Assembly (NCBI GenBank): GCA_003511945.1
Contig: DOJA01000091.1
Location: 1-24,085, forward strand
DNA from: Phycisphaerales bacterium
GTDB taxonomy: Bacteria > Planctomycetota > Phycisphaerae > Phycisphaerales > UBA1924
Length of the DNA: 24,085 nt
Direction: 5' to 3'
Part shown: positions 8,197 through 17,382 of the stretch, one piece after another
Position numbering within the stretch: the stretch's first letter is position 1
Layout: every line of letters starts with the position of its first letter
Made by a program: the position numbers and the translations under genes
The notes under the pieces: model-generated
The model's database searches: none
The model's input: the letters and a program-made list of their open reading frames with translations, nothing else
What the model was told of the DNA's origin: nothing

Positions 8197-8346
8197 TGTC
8201 TTGATGCCCTGTTGCCTTGGTGCCTTGGTGCCTTGATGCCTTGATGCCTTGGTGCCTTGGTGCCTTGGTGCCTTGGTGCCTTGATGCCTTGATGCCTTGG
8301 TGGCTTGGTGCCTCGATGCCTCGATGCCTCGATGCCTTGGTGCCTT
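8197..8346 (+). repeat. 8-bp tandem array, about 18 units of TGCCTTGR
   Basis: Eighteen consecutive 8-nt units plus a partial one can be read without a gap. The consensus is TGCCTTGG or TGCCTTGA, with TGCCTCGA variants near the right end and diverged units at the left (TGTCTTGA, TGCCCTGT). The array fills most of the 314-bp gap between lpxA and the ABC-F gene; the remaining left part (8065-8196) holds only the G/C-rich hairpin. Three units equal 24 nt, so the array is open in several frames and gives false 8-residue protein repeats, but nothing suggests it is translated. It ends 32 nt before the ABC-F start codon and so would be part of its leader or promoter region. Confidence 0.85.
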
Positions 8347-8378
8347 CTCCTCTCTCCCCCTCCCTACACTCCCGCCCC

Positions 8379-10382
<2,004 letters not shown>

Positions 10383-10393
10383 ACCCTCCGCGG

Positions 10394-11614
10394 TCACGCG
10401 GGCAGAAGGCGTCCCACGGTGCGCGGGCGGAACGGGAACGCCGCCGCCACGGCGCGGAGGTCGTCCAGCGTCACCGCGTTGATCCGCGCGAGTTCCTCTT
10501 CGAGCGTGCGGTGCTCGCCGTGGTAGACCCACTGGCGCCCCAGGCGCTGCATGCGCCCGGCGGGGCGCTCGCCCGCCAGCGTCACGCCCGTGGCGGACTT
10601 GTTCCGCAGGCGCTCCAGGTCGTCCTCGGTCAGCGAGCCGACCAGCCGGTCGATCTCGCGCTCGACGCCGGCCCAGATGTCGCCCGCGCGCTCGGGATCG
10701 CCCGAGGCGTAGACATAGAAGTCGCCGCACCCGTCGTGCCCGTCGTAGACCGCCTGCGCCTCCTCCGCCAGCCCGGGCTCGATGAGCGCCCAGTGCAGTC
10801 GAGAGTTCCCCGGGTCGCCCAGCACCTTCGCCAGCATCATGGCGGCGTAGCGGCGCTCGTCCTGCGCCGCCGGCCCGGGTGAGACCGCGAGCAGGTACGC
10901 CCGCGTCACCTTCTCGTCCTTCACCGTGAACGAGTGCTCGCGGGGCGCGGGCTGCCCGGGCGCGCGGACGGCGCCGGTCCGGCGCCACCCGCCGCACAGC
11001 GCGTCGATCTGCGCGACCACCGCGTCAAAGTCGACCCGCCCCGCGAGCGCAACGACCGTGTTGTCGGCGGAGTAGCGGTGCTCGAAGTACTCCCGCATCT
11101 GATCGCGCGCCAGCGCCGTGATGGTCTCCTCCGTGCCCAGCACGCGGAACCCCAGCGGGTGGCGCCCGTAGTAGGCCTCCATCGACTTCTCGTACAGCAC
11201 CCAGAACGGGTTGTCCTTGCACATCGCGATCTCTTCGAGGATCACGCCCTTCTCGGTGTCGAAGTCCTCCTGGCGCAGCGCCGGTCGGAGGATGTCGGCG
11301 AGGATGTCGACCGCGCGGGGCAGGAACTCGGGGAGCACGCCGGCATAGAAGGCGGTCATCTCTGTGGTGGTGAAGGCGTTGTGGCTGGCGCCGAGCTCGT
11401 CGAACTCGCGGTTGACATCCTCGGCGGAGCGCCGCGCGGTGCCCTTGAACATCATGTGCTCGAGGAAGTGCGAGACGCCCATGACGGGCGCCTCCTCGTC
11501 GCGGGCGCCGGCCTTGACGAAGAACCCGCACGCCGCGCTGTGCGCGTGGGGCTCGACCTCGCCGATGACGGTCAGCCCGTTGGCGAGCGTGGCGTGCTTG
11601 AAGGTGGGGGGCAT
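10394..11614 (-). CDS. M16 family zinc metallopeptidase (pitrilysin / processing peptidase-like)
   Basis: The 406-residue protein has the inverted zinc motif HFLEH (residues 49-53) and a downstream zinc-ligand glutamate in EKGVILEEI (E128), which matches the HxxEH-x75-E pattern of active M16 peptidases. The second, inactive-type domain follows (about 215-406) with the arginine and tyrosine segment DERRYAAMMLAKVLGDPGNSRLHW. Length and layout match bacterial M16B proteins such as B. subtilis YmxG/MlpA. No signal peptide is visible from the ATG at 11614, so it may be cytoplasmic. The frame is open further upstream, but that part is arginine-rich and antisense to the next gene; I rejected it. No clear ribosome-binding site precedes the start. 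It diverges from the transglutaminase-like gene. Confidence 0.9.
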   Translation of the reverse strand: MPPTFKHATLANGLTVIGEVEPHAHSAACGFFVKAGARDEEAPVMGVSHFLEHMMFKGTARRSAEDVNREFDELGASHNAFTTTEMTAFYAGVLPEFLPRAVDILADILRPALRQEDFDTEKGVILEEIAMCKDNPFWVLYEKSMEAYYGRHPLGFRVLGTEETITALARDQMREYFEHRYSADNTVVALAGRVDFDAVVAQIDALCGGWRRTGAVRAPGQPAPREHSFTVKDEKVTRAYLLAVSPGPAAQDERRYAAMMLAKVLGDPGNSRLHWALIEPGLAEEAQAVYDGHDGCGDFYVYASGDPERAGDIWAGVEREIDRLVGSLTEDDLERLRNKSATGVTLAGERPAGRMQRLGRQWVYHGEHRTLEEELARINAVTLDDLRAVAAAFPFRPRTVGRLLPA

Positions 11615-11691
11615 GGCGAGAAGTGTAACAATTGTGATCCGGCGCCGGAATCGCATTGACAAGTTCCGTCCCCGACCGGACCATATCGGGC

Positions 11692-12804
11692 GTGAAGCCA
11701 CGATGGTTGAAGTTCGGGCTGCTCGTCTTCGGCGTTGGTGGCGCAACTGCACTTGTTGCGTCGCTCGGCTCCCCGGCACACACTCGTTCTTCGGTGAGTG
11801 TCTCTGCGCCGCTCGCGCGCGTCCCGGACTCAACTACCCCGGTATCCGCCCACTCTTTGACGCCCGAGACTTTGGTCGCGATGAGCGATGCGCAGCTCGC
11901 TCGGGTTGACCCGCTGATCGTGAACCTCACGATCGCGAAGGGCCTCGTGGGCCTCGAGTCGCTGGATGTCGATCGCTACCGACGATTCGTCGATGATTTG
12001 GCGAACCGCATTCGGGCCGGCTTGTCAGCTTCCGAGCCGTCGGAGATGACCTCGGAGCTCTATCTCAAGGATCCCGATCTTTGGCGCGTCGGCTCCATGG
12101 CCGTGGCGCTCGCCGGGCCCTCCATCGGGATCGATTACTCGGATGCTCCGCTGACCACACCCGATCCCAAGCTCCTCTTCGTCCACGGCGTGATCGATAC
12201 GCGACGCGGAACCTGCTCGAGCATGCCCGTGCTCTACCTCGCGATCGCTCACCGCCTGGGTTGGCCCCTGAAGGCGGTCGTCGCCGGTGATCACTTCTGG
12301 TGCCGGTGGGACGACGGGGTGCCAGGGGGCAAGCGGTTCAACATCGAGGCGACCAGCGCTGCGTCCGATGGCACGACCGGTTCGTTCAGCAGTGCTCCAG
12401 ATGCCGAGTACCGCGAACGGCTCGGCGTGCAGCCGGTCGCCAAACGGGTCGGCTCGGACCTTGCTTCCCTGACGCCACGCCAGACGCTCGGGGTGTACCT
12501 GCAGACCCGAGCCGCGTGCTGGTCATCCCGCGGTGATTGGGAGCGGGCGGAGCACGACCTCCTGCTCGCGCGGGTCTGTTTCCCCGAGAACCGCGACATA
12601 TTCGCCTTCCTCGTGCAGGTCATGCACGAGCGGGCAGGCCTGATCTTCACGGAGTCCGAACGCTGGAATCTCGCGCCGCGTTTGCCCTTGGGGCAACCGC
12701 GGGCACCGGCGACCCGTAAATCACCGGGAGATCCCCTTGAGCATCTCCGCCGGGTTCAAGAGTTCAACGAGAGCACCCGCCGCCGCCAATTCGGCGGACC
12801 CTGA
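11692..12804 (+). CDS. Exported transglutaminase-like protein
   Basis: The protein of about 370 residues starts at GTG 11692 (an in-frame TTG at 11656 is possible). It has a hydrophobic N-terminal signal or anchor (WLKFGLLVFGVGGATALVASL). The central region resembles transglutaminase-like cysteine folds of the SirB1/Transglut_core2 type: C175 in RRGTCSSMPVLYLAIAHRLG, H201 in VVAGDHFWCRW and the polar NIEAT at 217-221 would be the Cys-His-Asp/Glu-type triad. Upstream, a helical segment (DPLIVNLTIAKGLVGLESLDVDRY) is like the start of that family. The C-terminal part has a TPR-like helix pair (TRAACWSSRGDWERAEHDLLLARVCFPENRD). The stop is 13 nt before the RHS-stub gene, so the two are probably cotranscribed. 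The biochemical substrate is unknown; peptidase, amidase or transferase chemistry are all possible. Confidence 0.72.
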   Translation: MKPRWLKFGLLVFGVGGATALVASLGSPAHTRSSVSVSAPLARVPDSTTPVSAHSLTPETLVAMSDAQLARVDPLIVNLTIAKGLVGLESLDVDRYRRFVDDLANRIRAGLSASEPSEMTSELYLKDPDLWRVGSMAVALAGPSIGIDYSDAPLTTPDPKLLFVHGVIDTRRGTCSSMPVLYLAIAHRLGWPLKAVVAGDHFWCRWDDGVPGGKRFNIEATSAASDGTTGSFSSAPDAEYRERLGVQPVAKRVGSDLASLTPRQTLGVYLQTRAACWSSRGDWERAEHDLLLARVCFPENRDIFAFLVQVMHERAGLIFTESERWNLAPRLPLGQPRAPATRKSPGDPLEHLRRVQEFNESTRRRQFGGP

Positions 12805-12817
12805 CGGAGCACGAGCC

Positions 12818-13549
12818 ATGAGAACGACAGTCTTGACCTCGGTCCTCTTCGCGCTGCTCGGGCTGCTTCCCGCCAGGGCCGAAGCGCGGTACTTCGACCC
12901 GACCCTGGGCCGGTTCGTGACCCGCGATGTCATCGGCGTGTGGGGGGACCGCGCCAACCACGGCAGCGCCGTCGCATTCGTCGGCAGCAGGCCGGGGAAG
13001 TTCTTGGATCCATTCGGGCTGTCGCCGTACAGATTCGATTACACTCCTGCGGGGTTGACGCCCGCCGAGGAGGCGTTGTGGAAGGAGAGCGGGTACTTTG
13101 ATCGGCTCGCACTCCGTCGCTCAGTCAAGCATGCATTCGACGCAGCCGAGCGGTACGGCGGCCCTCAGGAAGACAGCCCCGCGGACGCTGTCCGACACTG
13201 CGTCCTCTCATGTGAGTTGTCTGGACCGAACAAGCACGCCAGAGACAGAGCGAAGAACTGGGGCGACGCTCACGAGACTCGTCCATGGGATCCAACAAGG
13301 GGGCCGTTGTGGCTGCATGATCAGGCACGAGAGATGGATTTGCACAACAATGAGTGCGGCCGCGATCTGAACCGAGAACTCTACGAAGAGCGCGAACGGA
13401 GATATCAAGAGTACTACCGGAAGCATCGTCAGGCACCGCCGGACCATCACGATGAGATCGATTGCGAGGGGGCCTGCCTCAAGGCACTCGAGGATGGGAG
13501 ACTACGCCCTGGAATCACTAAGCCCAGCCCCCAGGATCCGGTGAACTGA
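12818..13549 (+). CDS. Exported RHS-core stub with toxin-like C-terminal domain
   Basis: The 243-residue protein begins with a signal peptide (MRTTVLTSVLFALLGLLPARA, cleavage near residue 21). It is followed at once by the end of an RHS repeat-associated core: RYFDPTLGRFVTRD (24-37) and, after a degenerate spacer, FLDPFGL (62-68). In ordinary RHS proteins this motif sits after about a thousand residues of YD repeats, which are absent here. The C-terminal domain has DAVRH (123-127), DAHE (150-153) and MDLHNNECGR (173-182). This DAxRH / DAHE / MDxxNNxxG pattern resembles the DUF6973-like domain found at the ends of polymorphic toxins; that match is from memory. A GGAG at 12806-12809 sits 8 nt before the ATG and fixes the start. 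Base composition is lower in GC than the neighbours. It could be an exported effector, a remnant of a large RHS toxin, or a secreted structural protein. Confidence 0.75.
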   Translation: MRTTVLTSVLFALLGLLPARAEARYFDPTLGRFVTRDVIGVWGDRANHGSAVAFVGSRPGKFLDPFGLSPYRFDYTPAGLTPAEEALWKESGYFDRLALRRSVKHAFDAAERYGGPQEDSPADAVRHCVLSCELSGPNKHARDRAKNWGDAHETRPWDPTRGPLWLHDQAREMDLHNNECGRDLNRELYEERERRYQEYYRKHRQAPPDHHDEIDCEGACLKALEDGRLRPGITKPSPQDPVN

Positions 13550-13571
13550 AGAAGTTCGCGACGCTAACGGC

Positions 13572-14054
13572 ATGAACAGTAGACGCAGAATTGTGGCTAT
13601 CGTTGCGGCGCTCGCGTTGATCCTGCTCAGTCTTCCTGCGCTTGCGTACCGCGGGCTGGGGGTCGGCACCGTAGGGCGGATGCTCCGCGCTGCGGCGTCG
13701 TGCGGCTCGCACGGACGACTCATGGAAATGGTGCACGCTCGTGCAACCGAGTCGTTCGATCTGCCGCTGGCGCCGGGAGAGTCAGCGATCATCGCTGGGC
13801 CTTATATGCTGACCGATCGGTGGCTGCGAGAGAACACATTGTTGCCGTACTTCGTTCGGATGGACCTTGTGCGCATGAATAGTGTGGAGGAATCGGGCGT
13901 GTTCGTGACGGTCCGGGGACGAGCGCTTCGATGTGTCGTGCGTCTCGATCGCCTGCTCGACACGCGGAATCAACTGAGGATGCTCAGGCCGGGCGAGCCG
14001 ATGGCGATGCAATATGGTCAGACAGACGGATCTGCTCATCTCGTCGCGCATTGA
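13572..14054 (+). CDS. Small exported protein, possible partner of the RHS stub
   Basis: I recognise no family. The 160-residue protein has a signal peptide or anchor (RRRIVAIVAALALILLSLPALA, cleavage probable after ALA) and a mature part of mixed beta character, with PLAPGESAIIAGPYMLTDRW and GVFVTVRGRALRCVVRLDRL. It starts 22 nt after the RHS-stub stop on the same strand and shares its lower GC content (33 of 60 bases in 13561-13620 counted by eye, against 44 of 60 in 9481-9540). Position directly after a toxin-like gene is where immunity genes usually lie, but export of this protein and the absence of a known immunity fold leave that as a guess. No other function is suggested by the sequence. 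Confidence 0.55.
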   Translation: MNSRRRIVAIVAALALILLSLPALAYRGLGVGTVGRMLRAAASCGSHGRLMEMVHARATESFDLPLAPGESAIIAGPYMLTDRWLRENTLLPYFVRMDLVRMNSVEESGVFVTVRGRALRCVVRLDRLLDTRNQLRMLRPGEPMAMQYGQTDGSAHLVAH

Positions 14055-14133
14055 TTCTGGCTCGGTCCTGCGTAGCGCTAGTGGCTCGGCTCGCGTGAGA
14101 GCAACATATTCTCGGATCGCCACCGCCCACCGC

Positions 14134-14556
14134 TCACGGGCACGCGCCCTGCCATTTTGAGAGCGTCAGCGTCACATCGTCGACCTCCCCGGCCCCAGCG
14201 CCGTCGCTGTCGCGGTCGAAGATCATCACGACGCCGAAGCCGCGGGCGGTGCCGTCGGCGTCGTTGAGCCCGCCGAGGGCGGTGACATCGGAGAGCGCCC
14301 GCTCGCCGGGGATGGTTGGGCAGGCGACACGGCGGAACAGCCGTCTGTTCTGTCCGGCGCTGTTCGCGATGTAAAGATCCATCCACCCATCGCGGTCGTC
14401 GTCGATGACGCCGATCGACCCGCGGACATTGCCGACGGTGATGGCGCCGGAGGCGGCGAGGCCAACGAACGCGACGCCATCGACAACAGTCTGCGCCGTG
14501 ACAACGCCCGAGCAGGCCAAGGTGAGCATCAGGGCGGACGACGGGCGGGTCTTCAT
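14134..14556 (-). CDS. Short secreted FG-GAP/VCBS-like protein
   Basis: The 140-residue protein has a signal peptide (MKTRPSSALMLTLACSGVVTA, cleavage before QTVV). It contains aspartate-rich loops typical of FG-GAP/VCBS calcium-binding repeats: VIDDDRDGWMDLYIAN and a partial second, MIFDRDSDGAGAGEVDD. Such repeats usually occur in multiples forming a beta-propeller; here at most one and a half are present, so the gene may be a remnant or a small stand-alone calcium-binding domain. An AGGA-like site lies 5 nt upstream of the ATG. It converges on the small exported gene and lies downstream of the alpha/beta hydrolase on the same strand. The role is unknown, probably extracellular. Confidence 0.55.
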   Translation of the reverse strand: MKTRPSSALMLTLACSGVVTAQTVVDGVAFVGLAASGAITVGNVRGSIGVIDDDRDGWMDLYIANSAGQNRRLFRRVACPTIPGERALSDVTALGGLNDADGTARGFGVVMIFDRDSDGAGAGEVDDVTLTLSKWQGACP

Positions 14557-14594
14557 GGCGGTCCTGCGGAGGAGATACTTGTCGGGCAGAGCGA

Positions 14595-14613
14595 GCGCGT
14601 CATCAGGACGCGC
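14595..14613 (-). terminator. Hairpin after the alpha/beta hydrolase, candidate terminator
   Basis: GCGCGTC (14595-14601) pairs perfectly with GACGCGC (14607-14613) around ATCAG. It lies 41 nt past the hydrolase stop on the minus strand and before the FG-GAP-like gene. There is no T-tract, so it may only mark the 3' end of the transcript. Confidence 0.35.
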
Positions 14614-14654
14614 GAGGGCCCGCGGGCGTTACGCGGACCGGTGGCCTCGCTGGC

Positions 14655-16211
14655 CTATTCCGGGAGGGGGTCCAACAAACCCAGCAGCGCGGCACAAACG
14701 GCGCCGAAGCTCGACCCGGGGTCGATCCGCTCCATCATGTCGGCCAGCGCGCGGGCGTGAGCGGCGGCATCGACGCCGTGGGAAAGGTAGTACCGATGCA
14801 GCGCTAGGCAGTCGTCGGCTCGGTCGGAGGCGCTGGCTTCGAGGAGTACTGCGAAGGCGAAGTTCGGGTTGAGTGCGGGGTGCTCGGTATCGGCGGTGCG
14901 GGCGATCTCCAGCGCACGGACCGCCGGCGCCGCGCCCTGCTCCCGGAAGATTCGCCGGATCTGTCGGGGAGTGGGGATCGCGCCGCCGTTGGGGTTCCAC
15001 GGGTCCGCCGCGCTTGCGCCCGCGGGCACGATCTCCGTTCGGCGCCCGGTGCCGTCCGGCGGATTGGAGGACTCAGCACGGAGCGCTGAGACCGCTGCCT
15101 GGTCATCGAGGAGCGCGCCTCGAAAGAAGGAGAGCACCGCGGAGTTCACGGCACCGTACTGGCGGGCCAGCCGACTGCTCTCAGGATCGCCGTTCACAAC
15201 GCGGCGCATGAGTCCTTGAGCGATGAAGTCGTTGTGGCGCAGGCCGGGAAGGGTCACATAGGTGCGGGCGGCGTGGCTCATCGAATCCGCGAGGTCGAAC
15301 ACCGCGTAGGGTGCGGCGACCATCAAGACCCTCTGCTTGATGTGTTCCAGGCCGTCCTTGACTGAGATCCTAAGCATGTCCCAGCGCGGGTCCGCGAGCG
15401 TGTGATAGTCCTGGGTCGTGTCGAGGGACACGACGGCGTCGATCGCCGTCCCCGGGCGGGCGCAGAATGCCAGCGCCCCTTGAGCTCCGAAACTGTGCCC
15501 GCCCAGGCCGATCCTCGACCAGTTCACGAACGCCAGCGTTGCGGCGTGTCGGATCAGGAACTCGATGTCACCGACCGAACCACCGAACGCATCCACATTG
15601 AAGTCCACGCCGTCCGCGCTCATGAAGGCGCTGCCCATGACCACGAAGCCGTGGCTCGCGAGGAGTTCGCACAGCGCCGCGTTGTCCTCGAACGACGAGC
15701 CGGCCCCTCCGTGGTAGATCACCAGCGGGAACGGCCCGGTCGACGGGGTGGCGTCCCGCACCGCCAGCGTAGGCAGCGCCAGGGCCCGCGAGAGGTGCTC
15801 CTCCAAGAGCGGGTCCTTCCGCGGATCCTTCTTCGCAAGTTCACCGCTCAGTACTCTCCGCTCGTAGGCCACCAGAGCGTCGGTCAGGGGTCTGAGCGAC
15901 GGCTCATCCGCGCCGATCGACAGGTAGTCTCCGTGCTGCATCGGGGTGGCGCTGGGGCGGGCCTCCGCCGGGTACCACATGTTCACCAGCACAGGGCGCG
16001 GCGACTTGGTGTCGCCGTACAGTCGCACACCGTCGATCTCGCAGCGGTAAGTCCGGGATCGATCGAGCAGCCAGCGGCTCGCGAAGCCGACGGGGCGCGG
16101 ACCCGGAGCGATCGCCTCGCGCCACCAGGGCGCGTCGGCTCGCGCGCGAGGAACGATAGAAAGCAACGCAGATACCAGAGCGACAAGCAACCGCGACATG
16201 GGTCCGGGCAT
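14655..16211 (-). CDS. Secreted alpha/beta hydrolase
   Basis: The 518-residue protein has a signal peptide (MSRLLVALVSALLSIVPRARA) and an alpha/beta-hydrolase core. The strand-loop FPLVIYHGGAGSS (161-173) supplies the oxyanion region, the nucleophile elbow is GGHSFGAQG with S240, the acid may be D264 or a later aspartate, and H326 in LPGLRHNDF is a likely catalytic histidine. The overall pattern is like platelet-activating-factor acetylhydrolase or dienelactone-hydrolase-type esterases, with a large N-terminal part containing VLVNMWYPAEARPS. After residue about 430 there is a helical, TPR-like tail (APAVRALEIARTADTEHPALN onward). GAGGAG 6 nt upstream of the ATG at 16211 supports the start; a second ATG four codons later (16199) is possible. 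The substrate cannot be predicted. It is separated by 47 bp from the thiE gene upstream on the same strand. Confidence 0.85.
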   Translation of the reverse strand: MPGPMSRLLVALVSALLSIVPRARADAPWWREAIAPGPRPVGFASRWLLDRSRTYRCEIDGVRLYGDTKSPRPVLVNMWYPAEARPSATPMQHGDYLSIGADEPSLRPLTDALVAYERRVLSGELAKKDPRKDPLLEEHLSRALALPTLAVRDATPSTGPFPLVIYHGGAGSSFEDNAALCELLASHGFVVMGSAFMSADGVDFNVDAFGGSVGDIEFLIRHAATLAFVNWSRIGLGGHSFGAQGALAFCARPGTAIDAVVSLDTTQDYHTLADPRWDMLRISVKDGLEHIKQRVLMVAAPYAVFDLADSMSHAARTYVTLPGLRHNDFIAQGLMRRVVNGDPESSRLARQYGAVNSAVLSFFRGALLDDQAAVSALRAESSNPPDGTGRRTEIVPAGASAADPWNPNGGAIPTPRQIRRIFREQGAAPAVRALEIARTADTEHPALNPNFAFAVLLEASASDRADDCLALHRYYLSHGVDAAAHARALADMMERIDPGSSFGAVCAALLGLLDPLPE

Positions 16212-16258
16212 GAAACGAGCTCCTCGGAGGGCACTTGTACTCAGGGAGCACGCGCGGG

Positions 16259-17341
16259 TCAACCGACCGCTGAATAGCGGTTCACAACCTCGCGAAGAGC
16301 GTGCGCCGCGGCGCCCGGATCGGCGGCGCCGCACACGGCGCTGCTCACCGCGACGCCCCGCGCGCCGGCGGCAACGACCGGCTCGATGTTCTCGATCGTG
16401 ATGCCGCCGATCGCCAGGTGCGGGGGCAGCGGGGGGTCGTGGGCGACATACTCCGCGATCAGCATGGGGCCGGCGATGACGGGCTTGGACTTCGTCGTCG
16501 AGGGGAACATCGGGCCCACGCCGCAGGAGTCGGCGCCGTCGCGCAGCGCGTGCTCGGCCTCCTTGATGTTCGATGTGCTGACCCCGATGAGCAGCTCGAA
16601 CCCCGTGATCTTCCGAGCGTCGGGCAGGGCCATGTCGTGCTGCCCGAGGTGCACGCCGTGCGCCCCGGCGGCGACCGCGATGTCGGGCCGGTCGTTCACG
16701 ACGACGCTCGCGCCCAGCGGCGCGACATCCGCGACGAGGCGCTTCGCGCGGGCGACGAGCTCGCGCCCGTGCATCTCCGGCTCGCGGAGCTGGATGCAGT
16801 CGGCCCCGCCCACCGCGGCTCCGTGCGCGACCTCCAGCCACGAGCGGTGCGCGCACAGCCGCTCGGTGACCAGCACGCACAGGCGCCACTGCACGCCCCG
16901 CCCGGCGCCCATCGCCAGCAGCAGTCGTCGCTCGACCGCGTAGGCGCGGTACCGGGCCTGCTCGATCCGCTGCGCGAACTGCTCCGGCGCGACGCCCCCC
17001 GTCAGCACCGGGAGCGCCTTGGCGTACTCCTCGATCGAGCGCAGCGCCTCGGTCAGGCGCTTCCCCGCGGCGAGCACAACATCCCGCGCGCCGGCGCGGG
17101 TGTACTCGCCCTGCGTGCGGATGCCCGTGCCGACATCGTGGGGCGTGTCGCGGTGCGCAAGCCCGACGCCCTCGCCCCCGGGCATCGAAGCAAGGGTCTG
17201 CGCCAGCTCGTGACGGATGGCCTTGAGCGTCTCAGAGAGCGCACGGGAGCCGATGAGGAACCGGGCGGCGTCCTCGAGCACGCGCAGGGCCTCGCGGGCG
17301 CGGTTGGCGTTGGCGTCGATGATCCGCGCGGCGTGGTTCAT
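16259..17341 (-). CDS. thiE: ThiD2-ThiE fusion: thiamine phosphate synthase with N-terminal HMP-P kinase-type domain
   Basis: The 360-residue protein is about 150 residues longer than plain ThiE. The N-terminal 125 residues carry the ThiD2 signature (DANANRAREALRVLEDAARF, residues 9-28) and the block HRDTPHDVGTGIRTQGEYTR; ThiD2 is known as a monofunctional hydroxymethylpyrimidine-phosphate kinase. The C-terminal part is ThiE, which joins HMP pyrophosphate and thiazole phosphate to make thiamine phosphate. Its motifs are CIQLREPEMHGRELV, VVVNDRPDIAVAAGAHGVHL, the active-site region GVGPMFPSTTKSKP, and the phosphate-binding IGGITIENI with GVAVSSAVCGA. The ATG at 17341 fits the ThiD2 N-terminus. 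Immediately upstream is the left inverted repeat of the GxxExxY cassette. No thiamine riboswitch is recognisable upstream. Confidence 0.92.
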   Translation of the reverse strand: MNHAARIIDANANRAREALRVLEDAARFLIGSRALSETLKAIRHELAQTLASMPGGEGVGLAHRDTPHDVGTGIRTQGEYTRAGARDVVLAAGKRLTEALRSIEEYAKALPVLTGGVAPEQFAQRIEQARYRAYAVERRLLLAMGAGRGVQWRLCVLVTERLCAHRSWLEVAHGAAVGGADCIQLREPEMHGRELVARAKRLVADVAPLGASVVVNDRPDIAVAAGAHGVHLGQHDMALPDARKITGFELLIGVSTSNIKEAEHALRDGADSCGVGPMFPSTTKSKPVIAGPMLIAEYVAHDPPLPPHLAIGGITIENIEPVVAAGARGVAVSSAVCGAADPGAAAHALREVVNRYSAVG

Positions 17342-17351
17342 GGGGGGAGAG

Positions 17352-17382
17352 TTCACCGCTGAGACGCCGAGAGCGCAGAGGA
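17352..17382 (+). repeat. Left inverted repeat of the GxxExxY cassette
   Basis: The 31-bp end starts TTCACCGCTGAGACGCCGAG and finishes with GCGCAGAGGA. It is built of three purine-rich 8-nt units (CGCTGAGA, CGCCGAGA, GCGCAGAG). It contains the last nine codons and the stop of the GxxExxY gene. Confidence 0.85.

Noticed and set aside
8197..8346. CRISPR array
   Set aside because: Units are 8 nt and contiguous, with no spacers and no cas genes nearby.
8217..8378. N-terminal extension of the ABC-F protein with an 8-residue repeat
   Set aside because: It is the translation of the 8-bp tandem array; the family's N-terminus begins at the ATG at 8379.
10388..10401. CCGCG-GTCA-CGCGG hairpin between the convergent ABC-F and M16 genes as a terminator
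   Set aside because: The stem is only 5 bp, overlaps the M16 stop codon and lacks a T-tract on either strand.
11656..11687. TTGACA at 11656 as a promoter for the transglutaminase-like gene
   Set aside because: The best -10-like bases (CATATC at 11682) are 20 nt away and only a few nt before the start codon; the pattern is not convincing.
16212..16258. Regulatory site between thiE and the alpha/beta hydrolase
   Set aside because: Only a ribosome-binding site for the hydrolase is visible in the 47-bp gap.
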